Origin: Kappaphycus alvarezii
Taxonomy: Eukaryota; Rhodophyta; Florideophyceae; Gigartinales; Solieriaceae
Direction of reading: 5' to 3'
Length of the DNA stretch: 64,000 nt
NCBI GenBank assembly: GCA_002205965.3
Contig: NADL03000594.1
Span: forward strand, 1,860,001-1,924,000
Notes under the pieces: model-generated
What the model was told of the DNA's origin: nothing
Database searches by the model: none
The model's input: only the letters and a program-made list of their open reading frames with translations
Made by a program: the position numbers and the translations under genes
Shown: positions 22,401 to 34,311 of the stretch, one piece after another
How the letters are laid out: every line of letters begins with the position of its first letter
How positions within the stretch are numbered: the first letter of the stretch is position 1

Positions 22401-25400
22401 TTCTATTACAACTGCAAGAGCTGCATTGCCGTCGGGCGTACTCGATGCTGAAGGATTAACTTGTATCGAAGATGGCGGCGGTGGGGGCGATCCCCCACTT
22501 CCCACAGTTGCAGAGGTCAAGTTTGCTGGAACCAGGATGCTTGTCGGGGTGGGTGTATCTTCTGCGCCTGGGTCTCCTATATCCTCGAAAGGCAAGCCCG
22601 GTCCAACAATAATGGTAGTGTCCGGCGAATCAATATCAGTGCTCGAACCAACAATTATTACCCCATTCTCCTTTGGGAACAGACTTGGAGAGGGAGTAGC
22701 TGGCAGTGGTGATGTCCCTCCAGAATCGAAGGGGGACGAAGTTGGATTTGGCGACTCCTCCGACTGACTAGTGTTGACAGATGCGATTGAATTGCCATTC
22801 GCATCCATCAGGGCTCCCTCAAATGCGACTTTGCTTTGAAGGATGTCACCTGCATTATTTTCGATGATGCATATAGCGGATACCATTGCAAAATTCTCAA
22901 CAGCCGTGAAGGCGACATCGATAACGCCTAATTCGGATGGCACTACACCATCGAGTCGAATATCAAGCGCTGTACTGCAGCCAGCCTCATCAAAGACGTC
23001 CACAGTGCGCGAAATGGAACCGATTTCAATTGTAAAGACTCGGAACCCTTGGAAGCATCCAGGCTCAAACACTTCGGCGAATCCCAGTTCAACGGACTTG
23101 ATCGCTAGGGAGCCCGTTGCAACTGAAAATGTAAACTTTGAGCCAAAAATGTGAGACGCATAGACGCTGCTAAACAATGTTCCTTGGACAACAGCCAACG
23201 GGTTGTTAAAGAAAGACACTCCCGACTCGGGGCTAGGGGGCGGAATATTAAAGAATCCTTCCACCAGATCTTCTCCAAAATTGAAACAAGTGCGACGTTC
23301 CTTCCAGGGGCAGTTGAGTTGCACCGACCGAAGTAGAAGGAGACGCAGGGGAACAGGTGACGGTGAAAGATTGGGACGGCAACCCAATGGAGAAATTGAG
23401 GGCGAAATTGCAGGCGGAATGGCAACGATCAATGGCGACGAACTTGGTGTTGGACTTGCTGGTGTAGATGCCATGGCTGTCCCAGTAGGAGCTGGTGTTA
23501 CAGCTGGGGAAGTTGAAGCCATGTCTGCATCCTTGAAACATAGCACCGATAACATCGCCTGATTTGAAATAGAACTGAAAGCAATTTCGATTATCCCGCT
23601 CACAGGATTAACATCATCAAACGCGATTTGTTCCACAACGCCGCATCCAGCACTTTCAATAATGTCCAAAAAGCGACTATCACCTGCAATAGACACGGTA
23701 AAGGTTCTGAACCCACTCCCCGCGTCACATGCTCCCGTGAAAACCTCTGCAAAGCCAAGCACCACATTCTGAGAGGATGCAGTCCCGACGTTCAAAAAGT
23801 AAGTCCATTCCTGTCCGAAGACATGGGTCAAGTACGCAGTTGGGAAGCTTGCACTCATTTCAACTGCCGTTGGACCAGAATAAACGGAAACCTCTCCAGA
23901 AATAGATGTCGGATCAAAAAGTGCGAAACCATCGATTGCCTCCCGGTCCAAAGTTGACACACTGATATTGCTCGCCGGGACTAATGACTTCTGCGCCCGC
24001 CTCAGTAGTAGAGGGCGACGGGGATGGTGATAAAACCGCAGCTGCTGTTGGTGATGGTGATAGCGTAGCAGCTGCTGTTGGTAGTGGCGAGGAGACAGAA
24101 ACTGCTGTTGGGGATGGCGATAGAGTGGCAGCTGTTGTTGGTGATGGTGATAGAGTGGCAGCTGTTGTTGGTGATGGTGATAAGGCAGTAACTGTGGTAG
24201 ATGGCAGCGGAGATGGCACAGCGACTGATGACGGCGAAGGCTCTGGAGATGACAACAAAGGAGCCATCGGTGAAGAGCTGGGGACCGCAGGGCTCGGCAA
24301 GGGAGAGCTGGGAACATTTGAGACCGGTTTGTAACATAGGGTACTCAGCAGAGCATTCTGATTGATTCCTTGGAGAGAAACTTCGATTACTCCAGTGCTG
24401 GAGATGACATCATCGTATCCCTTCTTCAAAACAACACCGCAGCCAACCTCAGCAATGACATCGACAGTGATACTTTGATCTTCCACTGAGGCAATGAAAT
24501 TCCGAAACCCAGGCCCTGCCTCGCAGGCCACGTCGTAAACTTCTGCAAAAGCCAGCACAAATCCGTACGGCACACCGGCGTCCACAGGAACTGAGTATGA
24601 CCACGACTCGCCGAATGTATGAGAAAGATACTGCGGCGCCAGATTTGGGAAATTATTCTGCGGAACAGAGAACTGAGCGACGGTACCGGAAAGCGAGCTC
24701 GGTTCAGGACTCAAAAACTCGGGAAATTTCCCTATACCAAAGTACACACAAGTGAAATCACCATCTGGTCCCTGTAGAAAAGCAATGTCATCAGCATCTG
24801 GAGAGGACACTGGGAACTCATCCGCTGTTGTCGGCGAACCCTCGGGAACAGGATTGGCGCTTTGTGACGGAGGCATTGGAGATGCAACAGCAGCAGGGGA
24901 CTCAGCCGGTGAGGGAGGGACAGGCAGCACCACAGTGATCTGTGGAGATATTTCAGCGGTACCTTGGAGGTCGCTGAGAGCTAGTCCTTTGGAATCATCA
25001 TTCACAGTTATCAACACCTCGGGCGGCGATGATGCAGATAGCGGGATCGATACTGTGTCCGATGGCGTGGACAATGGAGGCTCTTCCGCATCATGATTGG
25101 CAGAAATCACGGTAATACTCGGATGGCCACTCGCATGATTATTACCCGGCGACGGCGACGGATAAACACTTGGACCGGCTTCTTGTGATGGTGAGGGGTC
25201 TCCAGACACAACCCGTGCAATGGACACCGAAGGCGAAGGCGTGTAAGAAGGACTTCGAGAAGGAATGTTTGAAGTAGATGGCATTGCCGAGACGCTGTGT
25301 TGACGACCAAAAGACGGAGAAGGGGACACCATAAAGCTTGGTCTAGCGCTTATCTCTGGTGTGTTGGAAACGACAGCCGTGTGAACACTCGGGGACGGCG

Positions 25401-26219
25401 AAGAACGCTCAGCGGCAGGCATGGTAGGCGAAGGTGAGGGAGAGGCATCGTCAGTGACCTGGTGGCTAGTAGGGGCGGGGTCTCTTGAAACAGTCGGAAA
25501 CGGAGACGACACGGTGATGGCAACCATGGGGGCACGTGACGGCTGCGGGCGCACAGAGACGGAAATGACTTGAGGCGTAGGCGAGGCAGCGATCCTTGAG
25601 GGAAGCGGGGAAGCGGAGACGGTGGAAGCGGCAGAAGAGGGTAAGGGGGTGAGACGTGGAACATTGGAATCAATGGGGGGCGGGGAGTGTGACGGTGAGC
25701 GGGTTGGATCCGAAGTGTTGGTAGGCTCACGACTGGGAGTCGATGAGGAAGCATGGACGGTAACAACAGGTTCGGACGTATGTATTTGTTCCGGTTGTGA
25801 TGCATCGTCTAGGATGATATCAATATCAAGCTTACCCCGATGGGGTGGGGTGGGTGTGGGCGTAGGGGGTTCCGTGGAGGATTCGACAAGTTCGTCGGTC
25901 TTTGGTGGTTCACGTGGCGGGGCGAGGGGGTCGTCGATTTCGCCGTCGAAAAACTCGGAGGAGGCGTCGGGATTTCGAAAGGCGGGGGTCTGAAGGGTCT
26001 AGACGGGAGGGTCGTAGGTGTGGATTTCGGGTATCGAGTACATTCTCGGGGTCAGGGGCGGGTTTATCGCCTAGTTCAAGTTGTGGAACTCCGTCACTGT
26101 TGGCTACCACATTGAAATCCTGAGAATGAAGGTTAGTTGGTTTGACAGAGAGTGCGGGAATGAGTTGATGGGACAGAGAGGAGGAAAAGGAGGAGATAGG
26201 TAAGACAACGGAATATCAT
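19433..26219 (-). CDS. Giant secreted membrane protein with three malectin-like domains
   Basis: A predicted type I surface protein of about 2,250 residues. From the start at 26219: signal peptide MIFRCLTYLLLFLLSVPSTHS; a long Pro/Ser/Thr-rich region; malectin-like domain 1 (about 24765-24330), domain 2 (23970-23530) and domain 3 (23290-22850). Each has CxxFG near the start, GFAEV(F/Y) followed by a Cys, a GFR.F core, and a final I.(V/I)(A/S)(F/L)...N.A(M/L)(L/V)S..C strand. Pro/Ser/Thr linkers separate them. One transmembrane helix (about 21080-21030, GLLVGLLLVCLFFAIF then RGRGG) precedes a ~530-residue Ser-rich tail without a kinase. Malectin folds bind sugars, so a cell-wall or matrix sensor or anchor is likely. 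Seven single-base slips, mostly at or beside C/G runs (near 26160, 25995, 23945, 22150, 21075, 20935, 20745), interrupt the frame. Open, well-kept frames between them argue for sequence error. Confidence 0.72.
24007..24236 (-). repeat. 30-bp coding minisatellite (SPSPT repeats)
   Basis: Within the linker between malectin domains 1 and 2, a roughly 30-base unit is repeated six or seven times. It encodes about ten residues such as SPSPTTAATL with small changes. The opposite strand reads as GTTGGTGATGGTGAT-type repeats. Such Ser/Pro repeats suit a heavily O-glycosylated extended stalk, and copy number may vary between individuals. Confidence 0.85.
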
Positions 26220-26640
26220 GACAGGGTAGAGGGTTGGGGGGTGGCGCATGGGCCAGGAAGAGGACAATTCGGGTTTGGAGATAGTTAGGGTCAGAGGCGA
26301 AGTGAGAGTTGTTAGATTTGTGTCAGCCGTTGTTGATTTGCGCAAAGAATGCGAAAAGCAGGGGTCAGAGAAAAGTTAGTTCTTTTCGTGAAGAGGAGAG
26401 GTTAGTAGCGATGTGGGACGAGTAGACTGGATTGGTGGGGTTAGCGCGAAGGAAGGAGAGAAGCAACAAGAAGGCGAGAGATTGGACACGAGGCGAAAGA
26501 CTGTGAGTTCGGCAGAGCAGAGTAGTGGGGGTCGTTTGTTGTGAAGAAAGATCACAATTGTGGTCGGAGGAGGAGGGGGGGGGGAAGGAGGTCAGGCTTC
26601 TGATGAAGAGGCATATAGGTTGGCATGGGAAATTGTTGAG
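26220..26640 (-). promoter_or_regulatory. Pyrimidine-rich leader of the malectin gene
   Basis: The plus strand is strongly purine-rich (GGAGGAGGAGG, a G run at 26575-26584, GAAGGAGAG), so the coding strand is C/T-rich up to the start at 26219. The layout matches the leader before 12701. Frames through it are composition artefacts. Confidence 0.4.
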
Positions 26641-26956
26641 CGATGCAGGATCAGTGGAGGAATTGAGAAATGGGGCATGGACTGGAGCTGGACGATTGGT
26701 TCGGTGCCGTTACGGGCAAATGTGATTCGTTACTTATTGGAGGGCTGTCACCTATGATACTCGTTGGCCCGATAATTAACCATGTTACGGGCATAACGGG
26801 TAGTTGATACACTTTGAGAGACGTTTTCATTATACTTGGATGTGTTTAATTGAGCGACAAATTTACATCTCGCCGATGATTGGCTGTGTTTTTCCCACAT
26901 TTTTGTAACTGCTACTTTGACATCTCGTTGCTAATGTAACCGGTACCGGGTACAGT
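26641..26956. other. Spacer
   Basis: No coding remnant or element is visible. GGTACCGGGTACAGTATGATACAGTACAG, a GTAC-rich cluster, begins at 26942. Confidence 0.5.
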
Positions 26957-27459
26957 ATGATACAGTACAGTGCGGATCAAACTCCTACCAGTACAGTCGT
27001 TGCAAACTTTGCATTGCCCGCCGTTCACATCAACACGTACTTTTTTAAGAGCGGTTTCCCGCAATGTGATGAAATTCATTCCAATAATCCAAGCACGCAA
27101 CTATCCATGTCGTCTACCATCACTCCCAATTGCACAGCCTTGTTCATAACGGACACTTCAAGCCTGCAGCTGAAGGAGCCGGTCATTTTGCATACCACCA
27201 GCTCTTGCATCAGCGCCAAACCCAGTTTGCACCACACTCAGCAAAACAACCCCTTTTTACCCCAGAAAACAATACCATCCGCACACTGCTGGTAAGCCAC
27301 TACCAGTCTGGCACCCTGTACGCGACCATCGAGTTTGTGGACTCCAACGTTTGGCACAACTACTGTAAAGACGTACAAGATCAAACGTACAAGCTGAAGT
27401 CGACCAACTCGCACGACAATGCATCCCGTTTCTGCAACGTTGCTCAACCACATCCCTAG
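26957..27459 (+). other. Possible small gene or chance frames
   Basis: Two overlapping frames, 26957-27295 and 27130-27459, are open for 109-112 codons each. They are Thr/Ser/His/Gln-rich and moderately unlike random spacer. A change of frame near 27270 would give a ~120-residue polar protein without motifs. The stretch follows a GTAC cluster directly. There is no family match I can name, and it may be nothing. Confidence 0.2.
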
Positions 27460-27594
27460 TCTTCTTATAGAGATTCACTGTACTTTACAGACCTAGCACT
27501 GATTGCTCCTTTATCTGATTCCCTACTTCGCCATCAAGCGTGACACCACTCGACAGTAGAGAAGCTCACTCCCAGCAAAGAGTTACAATTTAGG

Positions 27595-27825
27595 CGAAAG
27601 TTTTGGGTGTTTTTACTGTTGGAAGATGTATTCGATCTATCCTAAAGTTTTCCAGACAACCTTAATCGACTCAAAAAGGTGTGCCGACACAGTAACGGTG
27701 GAGGAACTACGCTCCCTAAATGGCCGCTTTCAGGCCAGCTGTCAAGCAGGGCGCACGGTACATGACAGCCGCTGCAGCGTGCCTTGTCATCAGAACCCCC
27801 CGAACCTTTCCGTACGTCACAATTG
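27595..27825 (+). repeat. Left copy of an inverted ~230-bp repeat
   Basis: This sequence matches, in reverse orientation, 29452-29682. Long shared runs include ATCGACTCAAAAA, GGAACTACGCTCCCTAAA and CGAACCTTTCCGTAC. Identity by eye is about 80 percent. Together the two copies frame the LINE fragment. Confidence 0.75.
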
Positions 27826-27892
27826 CCCTCACGGCTATGTTCCCTCATGAAGCACTGCGCATGCATCCGGTACCCACCTCTCAGAGTGGAAT

Positions 27893-28297
27893 TTAGTCAT
27901 GCGAAAGAAGCGCGCGGACTACACGTATTGCCATGCTAGGGGCAAATTCCAGGGGTGGCCGAGGGATAGGCACGAAATCCCACCACTCGTGAAGAGGCGA
28001 ATCAGCATCGCCGGGAGCCGGAGGGCACCGCACATTGTCCATATCGAATAGTCGCAGCTTGTCTGTGCAAGGGAGGTCGATGGCAACGGAAAGCATGGAG
28101 TAGCGAGCCCACTGAAATATTTTAAAGAGGGAGATCCAGAGGGTTCCCGCAAGATTTCAAAGCGGAATCACACGACAAAAAGTTACGGAATAATGAGAAA
28201 CTCTCACGGACATCGTGAAAATTGAAATGAAGTCCTCTGATTCTTCTAATATTTATACGGTAACAGTCCCGCACATGCTACGTAGAGAACAGCCAAG
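27893..28297. other. Interior of the inverted-repeat unit, unassigned
   Basis: Lies between the left repeat and the LINE fragment. A 67-codon minus-strand frame (27893-28096) is Pro/Asp-rich without motifs. Nothing further is recognisable. Confidence 0.35.
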
Positions 28298-29099
28298 ATG
28301 CTAATCCCACCATCACAGAAGAAGCTTACAGACGCAGTCCACGCAGCGGCGCAGGAAGCGTTACCGCCTGGCAATACCCGTACCCGTGCTTTCCGCGCCT
28401 CTACCTGGAGCCAAGGGATGGGTCCACTGTGCGCCTTGCGAGGGTTGAGGACACACGTTAGGAACAAGGATTTCTCGGTGTGCCTGCAGTACTTCTGCCA
28501 AACTCCGTTTTTCGCCCCTGGCACTCCTTGTCCGAAGCCTGGGTGCCCTGAGACATTAGACATCGCTGGGGATCATTTGCTGCACTGTCGTTGTAGATGC
28601 CAGCGCAATAATCGCCACAAGTCAGGTTGCTTTGCTAGGCAATGATCTTGGACGGGCGGCTCGGCGCCCTTTCATCGAACCGCGTGTGCATCTTCAACTC
28701 CGGACAAGACCGGACATCAGCGCCATGGGGGCCGCAGGTGGAACTGACTATTTCGACATAACATTCGTCAATCCACTCGCTCCCTCCCTTTCCAGAGTCC
28801 GGACTTTTAACCCGATGACCAGTCTCAATGCAGCGAGCGCGGAAAAGCGGCGAAAGTATCAAGGCTTTCTTGCGGAATTACCTGAGAGAAGCAGGCTAGT
28901 TCCTGTTCCAATCTCTACTCTTGGCGGATGGCATCCAGAGGAGTTTTCAGTGGTCACGGAGCTTGCAAGAACCGTCGCCAGCCTCGCAATGGAACGGTTT
29001 TCGAAGGTTCGAGGCATTCTTCTACAACGACACTCGGCGGTGGCAGTAACTTCTAACGCTGCTTGTCTGCTGGCCGGCATCCCATCGACTTCCTGGTAG
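28298..29099 (+). mobile_element. LINE C-terminal fragment: zinc knuckle and restriction-like endonuclease
   Basis: Two overlapping frames (28298-28645 and 28632-29099) carry the C-terminal part of a non-LTR retrotransposon protein. The first has a Cys-x3-Cys...His-x4-Cys knuckle (CPKPGC...GDHLLHC, about 28530-28590). The second has the PD-(D/E)xK-type pattern RPDI...DYFDITFVNPL followed by a conserved AEKRRKY helix, as in elements with a restriction-like endonuclease behind the reverse transcriptase. The frame changes once near 28640. No reverse-transcriptase core is left, so this is a 5'-truncated or internal fragment and cannot move by itself. It sits between two inverted repeats that are not typical of LINE ends. 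Confidence 0.6.
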
Positions 29100-29451
29100 A
29101 CTGTTGCTGGTGCTAGCATTCGACAGCAATGATTCGTACATTGCTTCGACCATCGGTACATGTATTTAATATGACATGCAGATTTGCAACTCAAAATGGG
29201 TCCCAGCCAATCCATACATCTCAATAAAGACACCCCTCTTTTTTCCACAGATACAGTACTAATTGGTTTCGGAAACAAGACGAGGCTCTTGGCTGACCCC
29301 CCACTAGAATCCATGAAATAAAAGGTCTCTTTCTATCTCGGAAACTCTTTCTCTCGGAAACAAGACCCTGGAGGGGTCGTCTCTGTGCAGTCACCGATTT
29401 CTGATTACCGTGTGAGTACAGTACGCTATGTACTGTAAAGACCCTCATACG

Positions 29452-29682
29452 GCATTTGAATGTACGGAAAGGTTCGCGGGGTTTTGATGCAAAGGCACGC
29501 TGCAGCAGCCGTCATGTCCGATGCGGCCTGCTTGATGGCCGGCCTGAAGGTAGCCTTTTAGGGAGCGTAGTTCCTTCCCCTTTACTGCGTCGGCATACTT
29601 TTTTGAGTCGATTGTGGTTGTCTGAAAAACCATGGGATAGATCAGATATATCTTCTAAGAGTAAACCACCCAAACCTTTCCC
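29452..29682 (-). repeat. Right copy of the inverted ~230-bp repeat
   Basis: Reverse-orientation partner of 27595-27825. On the minus strand the shared block reads in the same order (GGTGGTTTACTC..., ATCGACTCAAAAAAG, ACTACGCTCCCTAAAAGG). A short GTAC cluster (29415-29440) abuts its inner edge. The copia fossil begins about 100 bases further on. Confidence 0.75.
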
Positions 29683-29787
29683 GCATTCGAATGAAAGGAC
29701 ACCTCTTCCCAGTAAAGAAGAATGATACATATTTACTCATTACTTACGGTATCTGTAAAAAGACAGCCCTCTAACGAACATTGCGCG

Positions 29788-29893
29788 TGTGTTAACATAG
29801 ATCGTTACCCCTGTCTATTCCTGTGGTCAGTCGCCGGCGGCCGTGCTTATATACTGTTTTCTGTGAGGACAGTCTGTCTTGGGTGCTTCGTCA
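29788..29893 (-). repeat. Left LTR copy (3' side) of the copia fossil
   Basis: Begins TGTGTTAACATAGATCG on the plus strand and ends GCTTCGTCA, giving TG...CA on the element strand. The hexamer TGCGCG flanks it directly on both sides (29782-29787 and 29894-29899), as expected for a solo LTR with its own target duplication. Confidence 0.75.
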
Positions 29894-29976
29894 TGCGCGA
29901 CTTTATTCAACGTTTTCAGATTGTCCCTCTTGGGTGCTTCGTCAGTCCCCGGGCAAACGTTGAATAATAGTCGCGG
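29894..29976. repeat. Rearranged palindromic junction at the copia 3' end
   Basis: A second LTR-end word CTTGGGTGCTTCGTCA lies at 29929-29944. GCGACTTTATTCAACGTTT (about 29897-29915) is mirrored by AAACGTTGAATAATAGTCGC (29954-29973). This is a near-palindrome around an LTR edge, explained by a nested LTR insertion or a local inverted duplication. Confidence 0.6.
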
Positions 29977-32900
29977 TGCTGTTGCTGGGGGCATGAGTGG
30001 GTGTGGTAGGCTGGTATGGGTTGCGTTGAGTGTGAAGTGCTGCTGTGTGTAGCTGTAGATTAATATTTCCAAGGGACTTCGTGAGTATGTCTGCGACGTT
30101 GTGTGTTGTGGGGATATGGTGTGCGGTGATCTTTTTCTTGGCGATGTGGTCCTGGAGGTGATGGTATGGTATATCGATGAGTTTCCGTTTATTCGTTGTG
30201 GACTTGGATGTGGCAACTTGTACGGTAGATGACTTGTCAATAAGCAGTTTTGTCGGTCTTGCTGTATCTATGCCACAGTCGTGGCGGAGTCTATGGAGCA
30301 ATGCAGTTTGCTGTACCGTGTCACCCGGCGATATACTCCGCTTCACAAGTGTACTTCGCTACAATCGGTTGTTTGGTACTTGTCCACGATATAGGCGATC
30401 CTCATGCTGTGTGTGTAGACCCGGTGCGTTATTTTCTATCCGCCGCATTCGCGAATTCAGCGTCGCTCTATGACGTGAGCTGATGTTGTTGTTTGGTTTT
30501 GCTGTTCGTTGCGTCCCGTGAAGTATACTATAGTGCTCCGTTGCCTTGAGGTACTACAACAGCAAGCGAAGGGGTCGTTTGTGGTGCGTTTTTGGTCCGT
30601 ACATTTGTTCAGCTAATCGGTTTGCTGCGTATTGGATGTCAAGTCTGGAGTTTTCTGTGATGTATCATATGTCGCCGAGAATTTGCTGGTATTCTTGTGC
30701 TCTTTTTTTTTGTGAGTGGCGGTGCCTTACAAGCTTCAGTCCATTCCGTGTTTTGGAGTAGAGGGTGCTGCGTGGGTTGGCGTGTTGCATGGCTGTGTTG
30801 TGGAGTATGGCCTAGATGATGTGAGGGTTGGAGATGTGTACAGAGCCGTTGTCCCCCTGGAGAATGTGGCATTTAAGGTAGGTGGTGGGGGATCAAAGGT
30901 TGTTGATAGTATATTTTTGTTGCAGTATGGAGAAGAGTATGTCGATAGCCGGCTGCGATGGAGATATTGGTGGGGGGTAGTCCATGCTGACTGCTAGGAT
31001 GAGAGATTCTGTTGCGTCTAGTTTGTGAACAGTTACGGATCGGTGCGGGATTGCTTGTATCCATGTTCAGTGAGGTGTTGGACTAGTCCTTGTTGGTAAA
31101 TATGTGTGGCAGGTGTTTTCTATACATGTTGCGTAAAAAAATTCCAGTCTAGTTTGGGTGCTTTACAGTGCAATAGAATCGCGTTTGTTCCTGTATGAAG
31201 ACCGTGTTTGCGTGGCGGTACGGCTTATGAAGGTATGCGGCTTTGATGTCGAAGTGGAAAATTAGCCATTGGTGATGTGCTCCGAGGGTTGGGAGCATTC
31301 AGCTTGTCGATTTATCGGCCATCTATGTTGTGGTGTGGTTTGGGTCATAGTGCAGATGGGGTTACATACGATAGCTGCGGACGGAGCATCAAGCCTTGCG
31401 TTCTATTTGGAGTTTGGAATTATTCTTTATCTCTAGGTCATTTTTAATAGGATTGCTTTGACACCTTTAGGAATCCGGGTTTTGTATATCCATTTGAAGG
31501 ATTTTTGTCCCTCTAGTGTGTCCAGTTCGTCAATGTGGACCTTTTACCATAGTGCGGCGTCTTCATATTTGTCTTCATGCTTGGTAGATTGAGGCGAGTC
31601 AGGTAGACGTCTGGGCGCGGCGATGAGTGCTGTTGCGATGGTGTTGGCTGGGTATTCTTGAGGTATGTACGGGTGGAAGTCGATGGACCGTATTTGGTAG
31701 TAACGGTCGTGATGGGATCCCATACGCGTATAAAGTTTTCATTTAGGGCTGCCATGTAGCGGGCAAGACTGGCTCTTCGTTCCAGTTTCGTTTTTGGTTT
31801 GTAGATTGGTACGGGGCCGAATTTTCCGAAAGTGAATATGTTGTCTGGTGTCGCTGATGTTTGATACCACTGGTGGATGGTGCTTGGCCTGTGGCAGAGT
31901 GAGTGATTAGGTTGTATTTGTAGGTTACGTCGAGTATGGCGTCCTCCCAAAACGTGAGTGGAAAACGGACTGTCGTGAGTGCGGTTCGTGTAGCGTCCAT
32001 GAGAGTTCTGTTGATGCGTTCAGTTCGTGAGTTTTCCTGTGGTTGATAGGCCGTTCATGTTTTCAATATGGTTCCGTGGTTTGCACAGAGGTTCCTGATG
32101 GTGCTAATGTGAATTCTTTGGCATTGTCGACCCTGAGAACGCGGGGTGGTGCGCCGTACGTGGTCTGGATGAGTGCCATCTGAAGTGGTGCGAACTTGAC
32201 TATTTTTGGCCTGTTTTCAGGAAACACACGTGGAAGTACCTTCTTTCGGCATTTACAACGTTAGGAAGTGGATGTTGCCATGTTTGGATTTTGGTTTGAG
32301 GGGCCACAGGTGTCGCTGCTTTTGTATTCGCATATCTTGTAGTGTTTGCTGTTCGGGATGGTGAGGTGCTATGGTCATTTTGGCTTCTCTGCACGGTCGG
32401 CAATGGATGGCAGGGGGTGGGTGGGCGAGTTTTTTAGGTAGTAGTGGTATGTTACCGGCTTTTGCCATTTGTTGGATTTTCTACGGCGGTGTGTGGTTCA
32501 GTTTGAGGTGCAATTCGTGTAGCAGTTCCGTCAACCTCGAGCTAGGCTCATGCTGAATGGGTTTTCGCTGGGGTGAAAGTAACAGCATCGAGCGTCTAAG
32601 GGCTTTGATGAGTTGCTTGTTGGATTTATAGGGTCATGTGTTAGGTGTTCCCGGTACTTCTGTTTCTTTCGTTGTCGGTGTTGTTGGAGTGATGAGGTGG
32701 GTAGGTGAAGTGTGTCCTATGTTTAATGTGCGGGTTTTTTTACGTCCAATGGGTCGTTATGCCGCTGCCTTAAGGGGTTGGGCTGTCTTAGGACCGGTTT
32801 CGGTTACTATGTACCTTTGTGCGGCGTTGCTCCATGGTGCCTTCAGTACTCTATTGAGTCTTCCATTTTTCCTCTTGAGTAGTAGTGCTTCAGTCGCTAA

Positions 32901-34311
32901 GGAAAAGATTTGGCCTAGGTGTTTTACGATGGAAAAAAGACACAACTGAACAGTTGTCGTGCCGTGATGTGTACAGTAAGATTTGGTGTCAGTTGCGGTG
33001 TTAAGGGGTACGAACTGTGTGAGACGTTACATGTTGGTGGATAGTAGGGGGGGGAGCTTGGGGTTGGCTGCGGAGTACAGGATAAAAGTACGTTTGTCCT
33101 TTGTGTTTTGCACATCCATGAGGGTCTGTATCTGTTGTGGAAGTTATTTCAGATTTGTTTGGACTTGGCGAGCGGATGGTGCGGGATTGTTTCGTTTGGG
33201 GTGACTGGGGTCGCGGCACTGGTGGTCGGTGTTCCGGGTGTTGGGGAACCCAAGCGCAATGTGGTGTTTGCAGGGTTCGAATTTCGGGCGGTAGTCTAGG
33301 AGGTTCGGGTTGTTTTTTTGGTGCAATTGTTGTACCTGGCGGTACAGATCCGCTATCATGACGGCTGTGTTCCTTGATTGTGGCGGTCTTCGTGCTGGGC
33401 TTGTTGAGGCTCAAATAATTTCAGCGCATTGAATTTGCGAATGAAGTACTTCGGCTCGGCCGACGGGGCAGTGATTAGTTGACACACAATGGGCGCTGTG
33501 GCGGGGTTTTTCTTGAGTCACTCAATCATGAATGTCACTGTCGTTGCAGGGTCGCCGATTTAGGGGTATCTTGCCGTGAGCATGCGTGCTTGTATTGGTT
33601 AGTGCCTGGAGAGGTACTTTTCGATATTGTCGTCACCTTCGTAAGTGGCTTGTTTGCCATTGATTTACGGAAGAGTTAGTTTCCAGCTTGGCTTGTGTCA
33701 AGGTGGCTCTGCACCTTGGTGATGAGTTGAAAAGGCGTGATACTGGTTTCCGGGTGGATGAGGAGGTTGAAGATTTCGTTTGGTATAGAGGCGACTAGAG
33801 CGCATAGAAGTATCTTGCGCTTGGTCATGAATGTCTTAGATGTGCCCCGGACCGGGTGGAGAGGCGGGGTCTCCTTCGAATTGTTCATCGGCATCTATTG
33901 CGGCTGCGGCACTGGTGAGTGAGAGTAGCCACGGTGCATAGTTGTTGCGATCCAGCTGAGGTATCGGTGGTACGTTGTCGTTCATGTTTGTTGTATTGTT
34001 TCAATTTTCTGTTGAACCTGAGTGGTATGGGGCCTGGGCGTCTGATGCGGTGATGCGTATGAGTCTTAAGAGTTCGATTGTGATGTCCGTAAACGGTGCG
34101 TTGCGTGCCCCGTTGGCTGCGCGTGTGGCCCGGGCTGACGTTGGCTTGGTTATCTTGAGGACAGTAGGATGAATGCCTGGTTGTGCTGGTAGCGTGATGG
34201 TGGTGTTGTTGTGAGACAGGTGGCCTATATGGTGGTGTTGTGACTAGGCAGGAGGACTAGATGTGCTAGAGTTTGTTTCTTTTGGATTTGGTATCGATAA
34301 TGCCCATAAAC

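Noticed and set aside
24007-24236. Independent minisatellite locus
   Set aside because: It is in frame inside the malectin gene linker and encodes SPSPT repeats, so it is annotated there.
20939-24334. Several long plus-strand open frames opposite the malectin gene (for example 21459-21809, 22393-22767, 23984-24334)
   Set aside because: They are Gly/Val/Asp/Ser mirror images of the Pro/Ser/Thr-rich minus-strand linkers, which stay open on both strands. No domain is present.
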